From: Entoloma clypeatum
Taxonomy: Eukaryota > Basidiomycota > Agaricomycetes > Agaricales > Entolomataceae
Direction: 5' to 3'
Length of the DNA: 64,000 nucleotides
NCBI GenBank assembly: GCA_963565915.1
Contig: OY751485.1
Span: 2,480,001 to 2,544,000 of the forward strand
The notes under the pieces are model-generated. The model ran no database searches. It had not been told where the DNA came from and worked only from the letters and a program-made list of their open reading frames with translations. Positions 42,928 to 55,024 of this stretch are shown piece by piece; position 1 is the first letter of the stretch, and the number at the start of each line of letters is the position of its first letter. The position numbers and the translations under genes were made by a program.

Positions 42928-44517
42928 TCAGGCGGTATGTGCGAAACCCATCCGCTGGCCACCTACGTCCCAAATACTATAATAATGTTTTAGAAGGCTT
43001 CCTCCGACGAGTTCCAGCCCATCATATGCATTGATCAGAGTCTGGCAAAGCGAGGGTTTATTCGCAAATGGCCCGACACTGAGCTCATTGCTTGGAATGG
43101 TGAGGTTGAAGGGACTCCCATTTTCAGAAACGAACGCGATGTCGATCACTGCAGGAAGAGATGCAATGCGGTCACAAGGAATCCCATAGGTACCAGGCTC
43201 GGCGGTATTCGGCCGGATATCAGGGGATATTAAGGAATAGATGGCCTGATGTCGGAGTCGCACTTAACACTCCATGCGGTAAACACGTAGTAGACATACC
43301 TCGGCGGTATCGGTGGAAAATAAAATGTTGCTTGTTCCACTATCAAAGATGATAGTACGTTGAGTCTTAAGGAGCGACGAGGTCTTGCCATTGACGAAGA
43401 GGCCAGGCGATGTGAGTTGCCAAGTTGGTCCAGCGTCAGAAGGTAAGGACGAATAGATAGGGCTGCCTGTGAAGCTTATTGGCCGGGAGTGTCAATGGTG
43501 GATACCGTGAGGCGCTCTCACCCTTGAATTTGGTATTGTCGATTCCACCGAGGGTCAATTCAGCATTACCCACGGCCTTCGGCGTTAGATACAAACTAAA
43601 CAAGGCTTATTGCAAGTCCTCAGCCTGCAGTATATGCTTGAGGATCGTGGATCTTACAAGGTAAACCCTGACTGATGAGACTGGCGAAAAATCCCTCGGC
43701 GTTTGCGCTCATTCCTGTTGGGAGTCATTACGAGGAATTAAACCCGAAACATGCGACCCCTACCTTGGATGCCGCTGAAGGGATCGATATTGAAAGCCGG
43801 CGTTTGATCCGTGATAAGGTATAAGCTAACACTTTTAGCCACCAGGCCGCCAATAGACACGGTGTCCTTCGCGCTGCGCAATTGCAATTGATAGTTAGAT
43901 CCAACAACAGGATCAACACCGACACCAGTGGCAAAAGTAAGGCTAGTTTCTTTCCCTCCGTCCTTGAAAGTAGTGCTTTTAGTGGAGTTGAACTGAACTT
44001 GCTTGGCGCAATTTTGTCCACACAGCGTGCCTTCGGGTGTCAAGAGTGAGATCGTTAACAGAGACATGGTAGAGGCATCGAACGCACTTGCAAATTCAAG
44101 TGTCGCACTTCCAGTATCGAACACAACCTTTTATGCGATTCAAATTACAGGATGCTGCAGTGATGATTAGAGAACCACAAACTGTGAGCTCCTGAGGGGG
44201 CGTTCCGACTAGATTGGATGAACGCTCAGCTCATACGTCAAGCCAGCTGCAGGAGAGAATTTTTCCAAACCGGATATATTGCCAAACCACCTGTTGTGAT
44301 AACGAATCAGCGTCATAATAAGGGGACAGAAACTAGAGGAACTTGACTGGAGGTCTGTGCCAAGGAAGAAATCTGCGAGGGGAAGAGTGACATTGGACAA
44401 AACCCTCCGTTTCAGCGAGGACCCAGGAGGAGCGACCCGAGCTTGGAGCTGAACCGTTGTTGGGCTCTGCGCCCAGGCACCTACCGCGAGAATAACGACA
44501 GTGAATAAAGATAGCAT
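42928..44517 (-). CDS. Secreted pepsin-like aspartic protease (family A1)
   Basis: Multi-exon gene starting MLSLFTVVILAVGAWAQS, a signal peptide, at 44517. After a short propeptide: WFGNIS, VGTPPQEL and the first catalytic motif VVFDTGSATLEFAS (exon starting about 44132), a CGQNC disulfide loop, KSTTFKDGG, ELTLGGIDNTKFKG, the second catalytic motif IIFDSGTSNILFS (about 43350), and the C-terminal strand LVGGSLLKHYYSIWDVGGQRMGFA. About seven short introns; reading across them is continuous. Both catalytic aspartates are present, so the enzyme should be active in secretion or the vacuole. The last exon is about 43263-42928. Exact boundaries of the small exons are by eye. Confidence 0.87.
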
Positions 44518-44863
44518 GAGACGGAGGGTTCACGGGATACCTACCTTGAATGGGAGGTTTATAGGCAAAGAGAAACTGCCCATGAGGATGTGGATGGGAG
44601 ATAGAGCAGCACCGTATGGACTGTTCCGCAAAGAATGTGATTCTGGCCTTAACAGGCCTAATAACACTCCATATGGTCTGAACCGTGTGATCGTTGAAGT
44701 TGGTACTGTATGCAGCGTCTTCACGAGGGCAAAATAAAAGAGAGGTCGTCAGCGAGATGACGCGAATAGTAACACTGTCAAGAGTCAGCATGGGTATGTA
44801 GTAGGTTCTCTACCTCGCAATTTCCCCCCTTCATACCCTACAGCATCCCCAGAGACCGTCGTT
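44518..44863. other. Divergent intergenic region
   Basis: Shared upstream region of the protease (minus) and the small gene at 44864 (plus). No other gene seen. Confidence 0.5.
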
Positions 44864-45448
44864 TTGAATGACCCTCATCCACCCCATGCAAACGCCCTGG
44901 AGGCATTCAGTGCCGTCCTTCACACCATCAAGGCCGAGATCATCAAATCGCGACACCACTGGGATAAGCACGAGCCCAAGATGTGGTCTCGGGCTGCTGA
45001 TCTCTCGGACGCAGAGTTAGTGGCTTTCAAACTCGAAGATGATTTGGTCCAAGTCCGTCCATGGTTTGATAACGCCCAGTAGCAGTGCCGATGACCTGTC
45101 CCACAGGTTAGCAGTGGTGTAACCTCGTACGGAACCGTTATCTTTGGCAAGATCAGAATTCCAGCCGTCGGTGATACCGAGGGTGAGGGGTTTATTCATG
45201 TGAGGTGTGTGTGTCTGTGGGGATATCATCAACCCGTCATCTAACCATCCCAGAATCCACGATCCTCCCAACAGGGTGAGAGCTTCCTATGCCTGTGCTC
45301 GTCCATCATCTACACATTGCATTTACAGGGAACGGACGATGTCTTGTTCCATTCTCTGTTCACATACGAAGGGCATGTGGAAGGCAAACCAACTGTCTGG
45401 CGTGCGATGCAAACAGCCGATACACCGCTCGAGTTTTTTAATGAATAG
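44864..45448 (+). CDS. Small conserved-looking protein, likely one-base frameshift
   Basis: Exon 1, 44864-45052 (MNDPHPPHANALEAF ... AFKLEDDLVQ); exon 2 from 45107 (VSSGVTSYGTVIFGKIRIP); a short exon RIHDPPNR; last exon 45329-45448 (GTDDVLFHSLFTYEGHVEG ... WRAMQTADTPLEFFNE). Introns 1 and 3 fit in phase. Around 45181 the reading frame needs one extra G to join AVGDTE to GEGFIHVR, so either this copy is frameshifted, the sequence lost a base in a G run, or an unusual splice is used. Predicted soluble, about 125 residues. Family not named; function unknown. Confidence 0.6.
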
Positions 45449-45882
45449 ACTCCTCATTACGTAGGGAGGGAGTAAAATAACATTGCAGCGTCCATCGTTC
45501 CATACAACGGACTCCATTATGAGATATGAACATTGATTCTAAAACCACTCTTGTCGCTGCTGTGTGTAGTAAGTGCACGTTGAAAATTGGTTTTAACGAG
45601 AGGCTAAATTGATAATTGATTTGGCATGTAAATATATACATAGAAGCTGGTCAAGACCGACGAGAAGGAGACTATGTACACAAATATCCCGATCGGAGGA
45701 GTCTTTACAGAGTTGTGAAGTAATGTTCAGAGACAAAGAGCAGACGTATGAAATGAAACCGACCATCGCGAGTATAGAGAATTCTGCTGTGCATTTTGAA
45801 TAAAGTCTGCACATCAACTACATATAGGGATGTGGTGGCACGTTGTTATTCATGGCCCATGAAGGTGGGTGAGCTGACGAAT

Positions 45883-47664
45883 TCAATGCCAAGGAGCGCC
45901 GTCAAGTGTGTCGGGTGTTGGAGAGTGGTATCGGGTGGGGAAGGTGTCTTCAGCAAGTTTGCATTCGGTGGTTTCCCAAGTCCACGGGGCGGAGCCAACA
46001 TTTGAGCCCACGAGTCCATCATCAAAGAAATTGGAGATCTGGATTGTTTGGTCACCCGAGGAGGATTCCGTTGAGGATGGGGAATAGGTGAGGCCAGGTG
46101 TGTCCGGACTAGGAATCTGGCTTTGCACCTCCGAGAAAATTGATGGCGGGATCGGCGAAGAAACCCCCATTGGCTGCATAAATTTGTTACGAGGATGTTT
46201 TACAAATCCAATTTCGGATACTCACTTTGGACCAAGCAGTATGAACAGACGTGAACTGAGATGGTAACCCGTCATCATTATTGACAACCTCAGGTGACAT
46301 GCTGCACGGTACAGAGTTTGGAGGTCTAGAAGCTCGGAGCGAATAGGCCTCCGCGGGCAGTGTCGAACAACGTCGAAGACCGCCTGAGGAAGGATTTGGT
46401 GGTTCACTTTGGGTAACTGGCACCAGGAAGGGAATTTGGCTGGGGATGGGGTCCATCAGAGAAGTCATACTTTGAGACCGAACGAGGGAGGGTTTGCTGG
46501 AAGATGGTGGACTGGGTACCAAAGGTCGTTTTCCGACCCACAGACGCCATTCTAGAGCTTCACCGAGAGCCCGCTCACACCGGCTGATCTCGCGTGGTGG
46601 CAAGTTGGAAAGTTTTGCCCAGGCGCGATTTGAGTAGCACTTATCTTGAGTGAACTTGGATGCCAGGATCAAACAAGCGAGGAAAGCACGGCGGGGACAA
46701 AGTAGGGGTGACGGAAGACGAGGACTAGGTGCTGTTGAAAGACCCTGACTCATAGATGAGGAATCTACAATGGGGGGTTCCACAACAGGAATTGAACTGT
46801 CATCAGAGACCTGCACAGTATCTATGGTGCCATGATTACTGAAGGGCTTCACGGTTTGGTCCAGTGCTGAATCTGATTCTTCTCCATGTGTAAACTTGAT
46901 GTCAGTCGCGCGAGAAATCCGGTCATTCAACACCGACTCGTCGACAAATTCGCCACGCTGTTCCTGCTGGACAAGGTGAGGAATCTTGGGGCGAATTGCC
47001 TCCAAGTAGCAGAGAGCTGTCTGAAGGACGGATCCTGAGGTGCGTGAACGCCGGAGAACCTCGTGGACGAAACTCCGGATTGGCACGAGGTGGCTTGCAG
47101 GAGTTGACGCACATTTCGAAAGTTTTTCGGTTGAGGTGGGGCTCTCGAGAAGACCTGTGGACAGCGGATGAACAGGGGATGGCGGCCGTGTCGATGGGGA
47201 GGGCGGGGTTGGTAACTGGTTATTTTTGTATCGTGGAAGCGGGGGATTTGAATCAAGGGCGGGGCCGAGCGCGACGGACGCACGCGAGGGAGACATGAAA
47301 ACGGAGGGAATATCTTGAGGACGCCAAATTTCGGAGATAGACTTGACGGCTTGATCTTGAACAAAATGATGAGAAAAGGATCCCAATCTGGAGCGGAGTA
47401 AACAGGCATGAGCTCACCGACCAGGCTGAGAGTGAACTTGGCCTTATGAGGATCCCGCGAAAGAACTTCTTTGTTTGTATGGGCTGTGGTTGAAGGCAGG
47501 GGCTGGGCGACTTTAAGAGGTGTGGATGAGATGGAGACTGGGGTATGGAGTGAGGGGGATCGTATGGAACACGAGGTGGTTGGCATAGGGTTATAAGGCT
47601 GCCAACGAACGCGGGTACGAGTGGCTGGAGGAGCCCGATGGGCAAGAGATTGTAGTGCATGCAT
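45883..47664 (-). CDS. Pcl/Pho80-type cyclin
   Basis: Three exons (47664-47418, 47349-46226, 46173-45883), introns of 68 and 52 nt, phases consistent; 553 residues. The cyclin box is split by a disordered insert: FVHEVLRRSRTSGSVLQTALCYLEAIR (about residues 190-215), then CPRRAFLACLILASKFTQDK followed by WAKLSNLPPREISRCERALGEALEWRLWVGK (about 310-365). This matches Pcl5-like cyclins, which activate the Pho85 kinase. The rest is serine/proline-rich with many SP and TP sites and a C-terminal acidic end. The start ATG at 47664 is preceded by no other in-frame ATG. Which Pcl subfamily it belongs to is uncertain. Confidence 0.85.
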
Positions 47665-48083
47665 GTAAGTAGGATGATGTGACTGAGCGGTGATGGTCGA
47701 GAGGGGGTTAAGAAAGGTGATGGAACTGTAAAGCTATCAGATTAGATGGCAATAGTGTACTCATTGAAGGTGGCGGTAGATTGGGGACTAGACACAGCGA
47801 GGACGAAAGACGGGTTGAGGAGGATCGGGCGGCACGACGGGCGAGGCAATGAAAACATGGCGAAATACTTGGAGTGGGCGGATGATCCAAGCCTATCGAC
47901 TTGGACTATCCGGTGGAGATTCTTCTGAAGAGACTTGGTGTGTTGGGAACGGGGAGAGCAGCGACGGCGATGGGTTTGAGTCACTTGTGGGTCCGGTGAC
48001 AAAGTTCAGGTGAGTCACGGGTTGTCGTCACTCGTCCGTCGCCATGTCGTCGTCAACCACCTCTCTCTTAATATCTTATTACC
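47665..48083. promoter_or_regulatory. Divergent promoter region, cyclin and SLT gene
   Basis: 420 bp between two divergent start codons. No gene; no clear TATA on either strand was confirmed. Confidence 0.45.
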
Positions 48084-49252
48084 ATGAAGCCCTCGTCTAC
48101 TATCCTCACTCTCTTTTTAACTGTCCTTGCCGTTACCGCTTCTTCTCCTCAACATACTCGCGCTCTCCTCTCCCGTCGCACCTCCAATCGTCTTGCTCAG
48201 GCAAAGAGATGCAAGTCTCGCCCAACTAAGAGCCCCGTCGTGCGTTATATGCACCCTATCTTCAGTCTTCTCGCGTTCAACCTCTCGCACTAGAAGCCAA
48301 CCACCAACCCTCCTCAACCCACCCCAAAGTCTCAAAATTACGGTTCACCTCCGGCTGGCAAGGCTCCAGTCATCGACGTCAAGTCTACCTGTGGTCCCAT
48401 TGGTGCAACTAGTATGTCAATTACCATTCTCTCCGCCCCTCATCCTTGCCCACATCATTCCATCCGTCCAGAACAGACAACCCGTACCACTGGACCCAAC
48501 GGCAACATTCATTGGCTGAACTGTGGCCTTACTGGTGGTGGCTGGAACCCTCCCCATGTCGAAATTTCTGATCTTGTCTTTGTCCCTCTTACCACCGCTA
48601 TCCAATCTCCCACCAGCCCTTTCAAGGCATGCAAATCTTACATTTCCTATTTCGACAAGTATGGCAAACAGTTTGGTATTCCTGGCATCATGTTGGCCTC
48701 CTTCGCCATGCAGGAGAGTTCCTGCAACCCCAACACCGTCGGCGGCGCAGGAGAGCAAGGCTTGATGCAGATCACCAAAGAGAAGTGCGGCAACGCACCC
48801 GGCGGCAATTGTCAAGACCCCGTCAGCCCATCCCTTTCATTTCACGTGAATCTTCGTCTCAACCCAACGTAACTATAGGACTTCAACATCCGCACCGGCG
48901 CCCAGTTCTTTGCCGAGACTCTGAAGAATAGCGGTAACAACGTCATCCTGGCCGCTGGGACATACAATGGATGGAAGGCTGGCCTCACTTACGTACGCAT
49001 CTCTTCCTCGTTCGGAACACTACTTACCTCCTGTCCTCTAGGGTGAAGCCACTGCAGCAGCCAAAACGAGGTGTTGTAGATGTCAGAATAATTGCGATTA
49101 GTATGGATTTCATAGGATGCACACCACCAATCCTCACTGACCTCCACTCTATCAGCTTGCATCAGTTCTTCAACGGTTGGCTTCAGAACATCAACGCTTA
49201 TGACGTATCGTTCCCTCTTGGCCAATATTTCAATCTGAACGTTTGCCCTTGA
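48084..49252 (+). CDS. Secreted SLT-fold (lysozyme-like) protein
   Basis: Starts MKPSSTILTLFLTVLAVTAS, a signal peptide. Exons: 48084-48240, 48292-48412, about 48472-48825, 48880-48990, 49041-49073 and 49163-49252; introns GT-AG. After a low-complexity proline/lysine segment, VIDVKSTCGPIGAT and GNIHWLNCGLTGGGW precede the catalytic domain: YGKQFGIPGIMLASFAMQES (with the catalytic-type glutamate in QESSC), EQGLMQITKEKC, AQFFAETLK, YNGW, then LHQFFNGWLQNINAY. This is the bacterial-type lytic transglycosylase fold (GH23-like), found in secreted fungal proteins thought to cleave peptidoglycan. Disulfide cysteines suggest an extracellular location. Confidence 0.82.
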
Positions 49253-49550
49253 TGTCTCATCGTCTGCATCTGGCTCTCACCGTTGCTCGTTTCCATTCTT
49301 ACTCCACTTGCAACTTTCTTTTTGCGAATGGTACCGCACTGTATCAGTGCCTTGGGCATTACGTATCGTCATATCCATGTCTCATGATGTCCTGGTTTTG
49401 TGCCTTTGCCTTTGCCTTTTTCTTTCGCAGTCATGTTTGATACATACATACATACATACCCAGGGGAATTCTATTTCATTACATAATAAATCATCATTCG
49501 TGAGAATGAAAATCTCGAATTGAAAGTTAGGACTTGGAGATTACCTCAAG

Positions 49551-52013
49551 ATGGGTGAGAGCTCCCCGACCTCCTCTTCGTCATCCCCAGGCACCTCCAC
49601 ATCAACTTTACCATCCACCGTGCCATCACCTCAACTGGAAAGCCTGAAACTCGAATCTGTGGTGGTGGTCAACGATGAAGACAGTGCAGTGTCCGCACAA
49701 CTCAAAGCAGAAGCCAACATGGCATTCACGAGTACATAGCCTTTTGCCACGTTCACCCTTCTTCCTGACTTTAAATGATCTTTCAGACCATGATTTTCTT
49801 GCCGCTGTGCGATTATACTCGGAAGCTATCGCTAGGAATCCCAACGAACCTACCCTATGGTGTAACAGGGCTTACGCGAGGATGAAATTAGAGGAATATG
49901 GGTATGCCCTTTCCGACGCCAGTCAGTCTTTCCCTTCCTTCCATCCCTATAATTATCATCAACGCCCCATCACCAGACCAAGCCATCCAACTGGATGTTC
50001 ATTATGCAAAAGCTTATTATCGGTTCGATGGCCTCATCACGCATACCTCATTCCAAGCCGATGACCATTGTTCAATTAGCCGCGCAATGTGCCATATGCA
50101 GATATTAAAGCCTCAATCAGCCGTTGCTGACTTCAAGAAGATCTTGATCCTTGAACCCAACAACGAAATGGTCCGAACTCAGCTGGTGTCTACACAGAAG
50201 CTCATACGCAAAATAGAATTCGAAAAGGTCTACCACATTGCCTACCCACGCATATACTACTGAAGCATCGATAATCTCATCAGGCAATCGAGGTGGAAGG
50301 CGAAAAGAATCCCGTTGATAGATGTTATGAGATTATTGCGGAAGGTCAACTTCCTGTGTCGTTCTCGCATCTGGTTTGATGTTGACGAGTTATATCAGGT
50401 GGTTGCGAAGTTGACAAGGCTTACACGGGGCCAACACTGACCCTCGAGAACGGAAACTACAGCATAACCCACGACTTCATTAAAGGCATGATCCAATGGT
50501 TCAAAGACGGAAACACGCTCCCGAAGCGATATGTTTGGGAGATCGTCCTTGGCGCACACGAACATTTCTCCAAGAGCGACAGTTTGATCAACGTGGACTT
50601 AGAAGATGGAGTGACTTGTGACGTTATCGGTGATGTTCATGGTACGTGTCAAACTGTGTACTTTTGGTAACTGCAGTGTGCTTACGGTGAAAATTTGGAA
50701 AGGCCAATTCTATGACATGCTGCATCTATTCTCGCTGACAGGAGAACCAAGCGAAAAACATCTTTTGCTGATGAATGGCGATCTGGTGGATCGGGGATCC
50801 TGGTCTATCGAAGTCATTTTGACCGCCTTCGCATTCAAGTGTAAGAATCCCTTCGTGTTTTGGCCTCCTGAACCAATTAGCAACGATGCAGGGCTCTATC
50901 CAAAATATATGTTTATCAATCGGGGCAATCATGAAGCAAAGGAAATGAACCGCACGTATGGGTTCGAGGGGGAAGCTAAACACAAGCATGGAGAACAATC
51001 CTATAAGGTTGATATGCTCTTCTCGGCTGAGGATCGCATTCATTAACTGGAGCTGCAGCTTTTTGCGCATGTTTTCACAACCTGTAAGTTACGATGATTC
51101 TCGAGTGACTTGATAGCCTGAGTGTTTTTCCAGTACCATTGGCAACTCTCGTTTCCGCCACGAAACCACCTGTTACTGAAGGCACATCCAAACCCATTTT
51201 GTCACCACTAAACCGGAAGCGGTTCTTTGTTGTTCATGGGGGTTTGTTCAGTCAAGATGGAGTCACATTAGAAGACATTCGAAAGATCGATCGCATTGGG
51301 CGGCAACCTGGTCAAGAAGGCCTCATGTGTAGGTCCAGTCATTATCATCTCACACATCCATAGTTTGAGCATCGCAATGTTTCCAATAGGCGAGGTATTC
51401 GGTGCACCGCTTGGCCCAATACAGTCATGCTCACATTCTCGAGACAGCTCCTTTGGACGGACCCTCAGGAACAGCCCGGCCGCGGACTCAGCAAGCGGGT
51501 ATGTTTTCCCGTATCCAACTCCTTTTTGACTTCCTCAGACTATCCAGGGAGTCGGAATTGCATTTGGACCCGATGTCACGAGGAGATGGTGTAACCTGAA
51601 CAGTGTTACAGGTATTATCCGGAGTCACGAGGTTCGACAAGGTACAACTCAAGCCTTTTTCTTTCTGAGCATCTCAACTCATAAAACCTTTATCAGGTGG
51701 ATATCAGGTGGAACATGATGGCCTTTGCACCACTGTGAATGATATATTGTGTGATCGGGCAGGAGGCATCCTCTGACAATTTTTATATTTCCAGGTATTT
51801 TCGGCACCAAATTACGTTGACCAGGCAGGAAACAAGGGTGCATTTGTGAGCGACTATCTATTCTGCAGCTTCATCAGAGGTCGTCATGCGGGATATCAGA
51901 TCCGAATTGACTCTGCGGGAAATCAACAATACTTTCAATTTGACGCTAAACCGCATCCGCCGATGAAACCCATGGCTTACGTTCAAGGTGGGCTTGGTAG
52001 CCTGCTGATGTGA
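49551..52013 (+). CDS. PPT1: Serine/threonine protein phosphatase 5 (PP5/Ppt1)
   Basis: Multi-exon gene, start [12 protein letters not shown] at 49551, end GGLGSLLM at 52013. N-terminal TPR repeats: [59 protein letters not shown]. In the family these bind Hsp90 and autoinhibit the enzyme. Metallophosphatase motifs are all present across exons: GDVHG (50620s), GDLVDRG (50778), RGNHEAK (50925), VVHGGLFS (51230), IRSHEV (51620s) and [17 protein letters not shown]. Introns are about 45-65 nt, e.g. 50641-50701 inside GDVHG/QFYDM. Complete and apparently functional; nuclear/cytosolic Hsp90 co-chaperone phosphatase by family. Confidence 0.92.
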
Positions 52014-52173
52014 GGGATCTGAGGAAAATATGTACTTCGACATCTGGATTATTGGTCCGTTTATTGGGAAAAAAAATAAATTAGTATTTTTGTGTAATTG
52101 CTTCGTGTGAAAGCTGAGTTGCTAAGTTCAGAGTCACCACTATCATCGATATTGTTCAAACAACACCTGCGAG
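52014..52173. other. Short intergenic spacer
   Basis: 160 bp between PP5 stop and SR140 start on the same strand; must contain both a terminator and a promoter. Nothing else seen. Confidence 0.5.
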
Positions 52174-54900
52174 ATGGACAAAACCAAGTCCAAACTGGCC
52201 GTTTTCTTCGACAACGACGAAGAAGAATCTTCGTTCCCAGTGCGACGGACAAAGTTATTCATCTTCTCCTTACACTTACCACTCGCCCATCATGAACTAG
52301 CAAAAGACGGTCGACGACGCAAAATTGTCACAATACACAGCCGGTAAGGTTCGAAAGTCGCGTCGGGAAAAGGAGCAAGAGGCTGCGGAGGCAAAGAAAC
52401 GAGAGGAAGCAGCCCTCGCAGCAAAGACTTATGCCGAATTCATCGACGCATTCGATGGTGAAGGGGTCGGAAGGACCAAAGCAGGCTCCACTTTCGTCAA
52501 AGCCTCGGCAGAGTCTAGAACGGCGTATACACCCGTGGGAGGAAAAACTTCTGAACGTACAGCAGTAGCATCGACGAACCGGGTGAGTGAACTTTGATCT
52601 CGTACGCTTTCGACGCTAAAACTCAGTACAGTCTCCTTCGCCGTCCAACATAGCACCAAAGCCAAAAGGTAAACGAGCTATGGATATGTTCCTGGAGGAA
52701 ATCAAACGGTGAGCCCTTCCTGGTAAATTTCAACAACATGTTATATGGGAACCTTTCCTTAGGGACCAGGCTGAACGTGAAGCAAGATATTCTCGTCATG
52801 GTATGTGTCAACTACCCTCATCATGTACCGGAATCGTCTTACATATCATGTTATGAGCACATGGCCACGGACGGTCCGTCACAGCAATGGCAGGTACGCG
52901 TCCATCATTGCCACGACTTTCTATTCGACTTAGGCACTGTAGCGTACGATGGACAAAGTGGGAGCAAGGACAGGGGCGACCCACAGGTGCTCAGGGATCG
53001 TACTGCTGAATTATCCGACACTGACACTAGACTTCGACCTCAGACTTCAAACATTTTTGTCGCAAACCTGCCACCCCATGTTACAGAGCAAATTTTGGGG
53101 AATTTCTTCGCACGTGCAGGACCTGTCGGTTCTGTTCGTAATTTCCTCAAGTTTTTCCTCGTCCCCTGAAATGTCCCCCCTAGGTAAAGGTCATGTGGCC
53201 CCGGGGTGATGCTACGGCTGGTCCAGGGGCAGATATGACTGCAAGTCGTAGAACCAAAAGCGCTGGGCTTAGCGGATTCGTCTCGTTCATGAAACGCAAG
53301 GATGCGGAACGCGCCCTACGTGAATTTGATGGCTTTGACTGGGGAGGATCCATTTTGCGAGTTGGTTGGAGCAAAGCGGTACCGATTGCGGCGAAGCCTC
53401 TTTATGGCGAGCAATCTTGGCTTCTTAACCTGGCTCCTTGTCTGACACCTCAACAGTCTCCGAAGCCAGCAAAGGAAGAAGTCGGAGCTCAAGCCTAAGC
53501 CGTAGTCGCTCGAGAGATAGGCGCGGTTCTCGTTCCCCCTCTCGCCGCAGACATCATTCTCGCAGTGCATCTTGGAATCGCAGCCGTTCTTCCTCACCAC
53601 GACGGCGGAGGTCACCTAGCAGGACACGACGCAGCCACTCTCCACGCAGACGTTACTCTCGCAGCCCACAAAACCATCACATAGAAGAGGAAGAGGCTGT
53701 CACTGATACTTTCATTCGCGCGATTGCAGCCGAGATCAAAGGGCATGACGCGAGCTATGCAGAAACCCTTCGTGAACGTGAAAAAAATAACCCAAAGTTT
53801 GCGTTCCTTCTTCGTAAGGATGTGAGTATGAGCCATGCCTAACGTATTCGCCTTCTAACTGTTAATAGCATCGTCGACATGCATTCTATCGTGGTCTCAT
53901 TGAGTCGAAGGATCCACTGGAACCTGAATTTGACGATGAGGTGAGTTGTGGAAGATTACGACGCTCTCTTTCTGATATCAATTCATTCAGGGATATAATT
54001 CTGTCTATTCAACGGATTCTGCTGAAGAATCGGAACGGGAGAGAGTTCGCAAAGCAGGACTTGGGAGATTGGCTCGACGAAGATTCGAAGCTATGCTTCG
54101 AGCGTTGACGGGCAAAAGGGGGGAGATCGCTCGCTGCATGTCATTCAGCCTCGAGCACGCTGAAGCAGCCCACGAGGTTGGTAAATTCAATACAACAGCC
54201 AGAGCAACTCTCAATCTTCTTCCAGGTCGCCGATATCATCGTAGCATCCCTCCTCGTAGACGGAACAGCAGTACCGCGCAAAGTGGCACGTCTCCATCTC
54301 ATCTGCGACATCCTCCATAATTCGGCTGCTCCTGTCCCGAGTGCATGGAAATTCCGGTCTGAGTTCCAGTCTCGACTAGGAGTTGTCTTTGATCATCTTG
54401 CAAATATCTATCATTCGTTCCCTGGAAGAATGACAGCGGAAACATTCAAAAAACAAATCACATCCATTCTCGATATCTGGGACGATTGGATTGTGTTTCC
54501 CCCGGATTTCACGGTCGAGCTTAGGCAACGTTTGGACGGGGCTGTCAAGGAATCGGAGGAGCAGCAACCAGAGGAAATATCTCAAATGGATCCAAAGATG
54601 GACGATGTGTACTCGTCCCGTTTCAGAGCAAGTACTTTCCAACTCGCCACCGTGCCCGCAGCTACCGAATCCGCCCCTCCTGATGGCGAAGCAATGGATT
54701 TAGCCAGCGATGAAGACGTAGGTACAGAGGATATGGATGGCGTACTAGTTGATGAGGTGGATGGCGACAATGTGGATGGTGAACCACTTGATGATGTAGA
54801 TGGTGAACCCCTGCAGGATGACATTGACGGTGTTCCTCTCGAGGAAGATGTAGATGGCATGCCATTCGACAATCTGGATGGTGAGTCGATGGAACAGTGA
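52174..54900 (+). CDS. U2 snRNP-associated SR140-like splicing factor
   Basis: Starts MDKTKSKLAVFFDNDEEESS at 52174; the first intron from a GTGCGA donor keeps phase. In order: a lysine/glutamate-rich helix (SRREKEQEAAEAKKREEAA, then FIDAFDGEG), an RRM with RNP2-like NIFVANLPPHV and RNP1-like GLSGFVSFMKRKDAE (53050-53320), an RS-rich segment (53470-53690), a SURP module (DTFIRAIAAEIKGHD ... FAFLLRKDHRRHAFYRGLIE), and a CID (VADIIVASLLVDG ... RLHLICDILHNSA ... LGVVFDHLANIYHSF). The C-terminal tail is acidic with repeated DG(E/V/M)P(L/F) units. The intron before the RS exon (53407-53456) seems to have a GC donor. It acts in U2 snRNP-dependent splicing by family. Confidence 0.9.
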
Positions 54901-55024
54901 CGATGACACGATACTCTACTCAATAATGGAAGATCTTTTTAAACGTTATGTGATATATGTGTAGTGATAGATTTTGTAATTCCATACAGTACCTAACTGA
55001 GATCCAAAAGAAGTCCGCCAAATA
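54901..55024. terminator. Convergent 3' ends, SR140 and KH gene
   Basis: About 125 bp between tail-to-tail genes, AT-rich; must hold both polyadenylation regions. No specific signal assigned. Confidence 0.35.

Noticed and set aside
54582..54923. Serine-rich minus-strand frame opposite the SR140 tail
   Set aside because: Shadow of the acidic repeat codons on the other strand.
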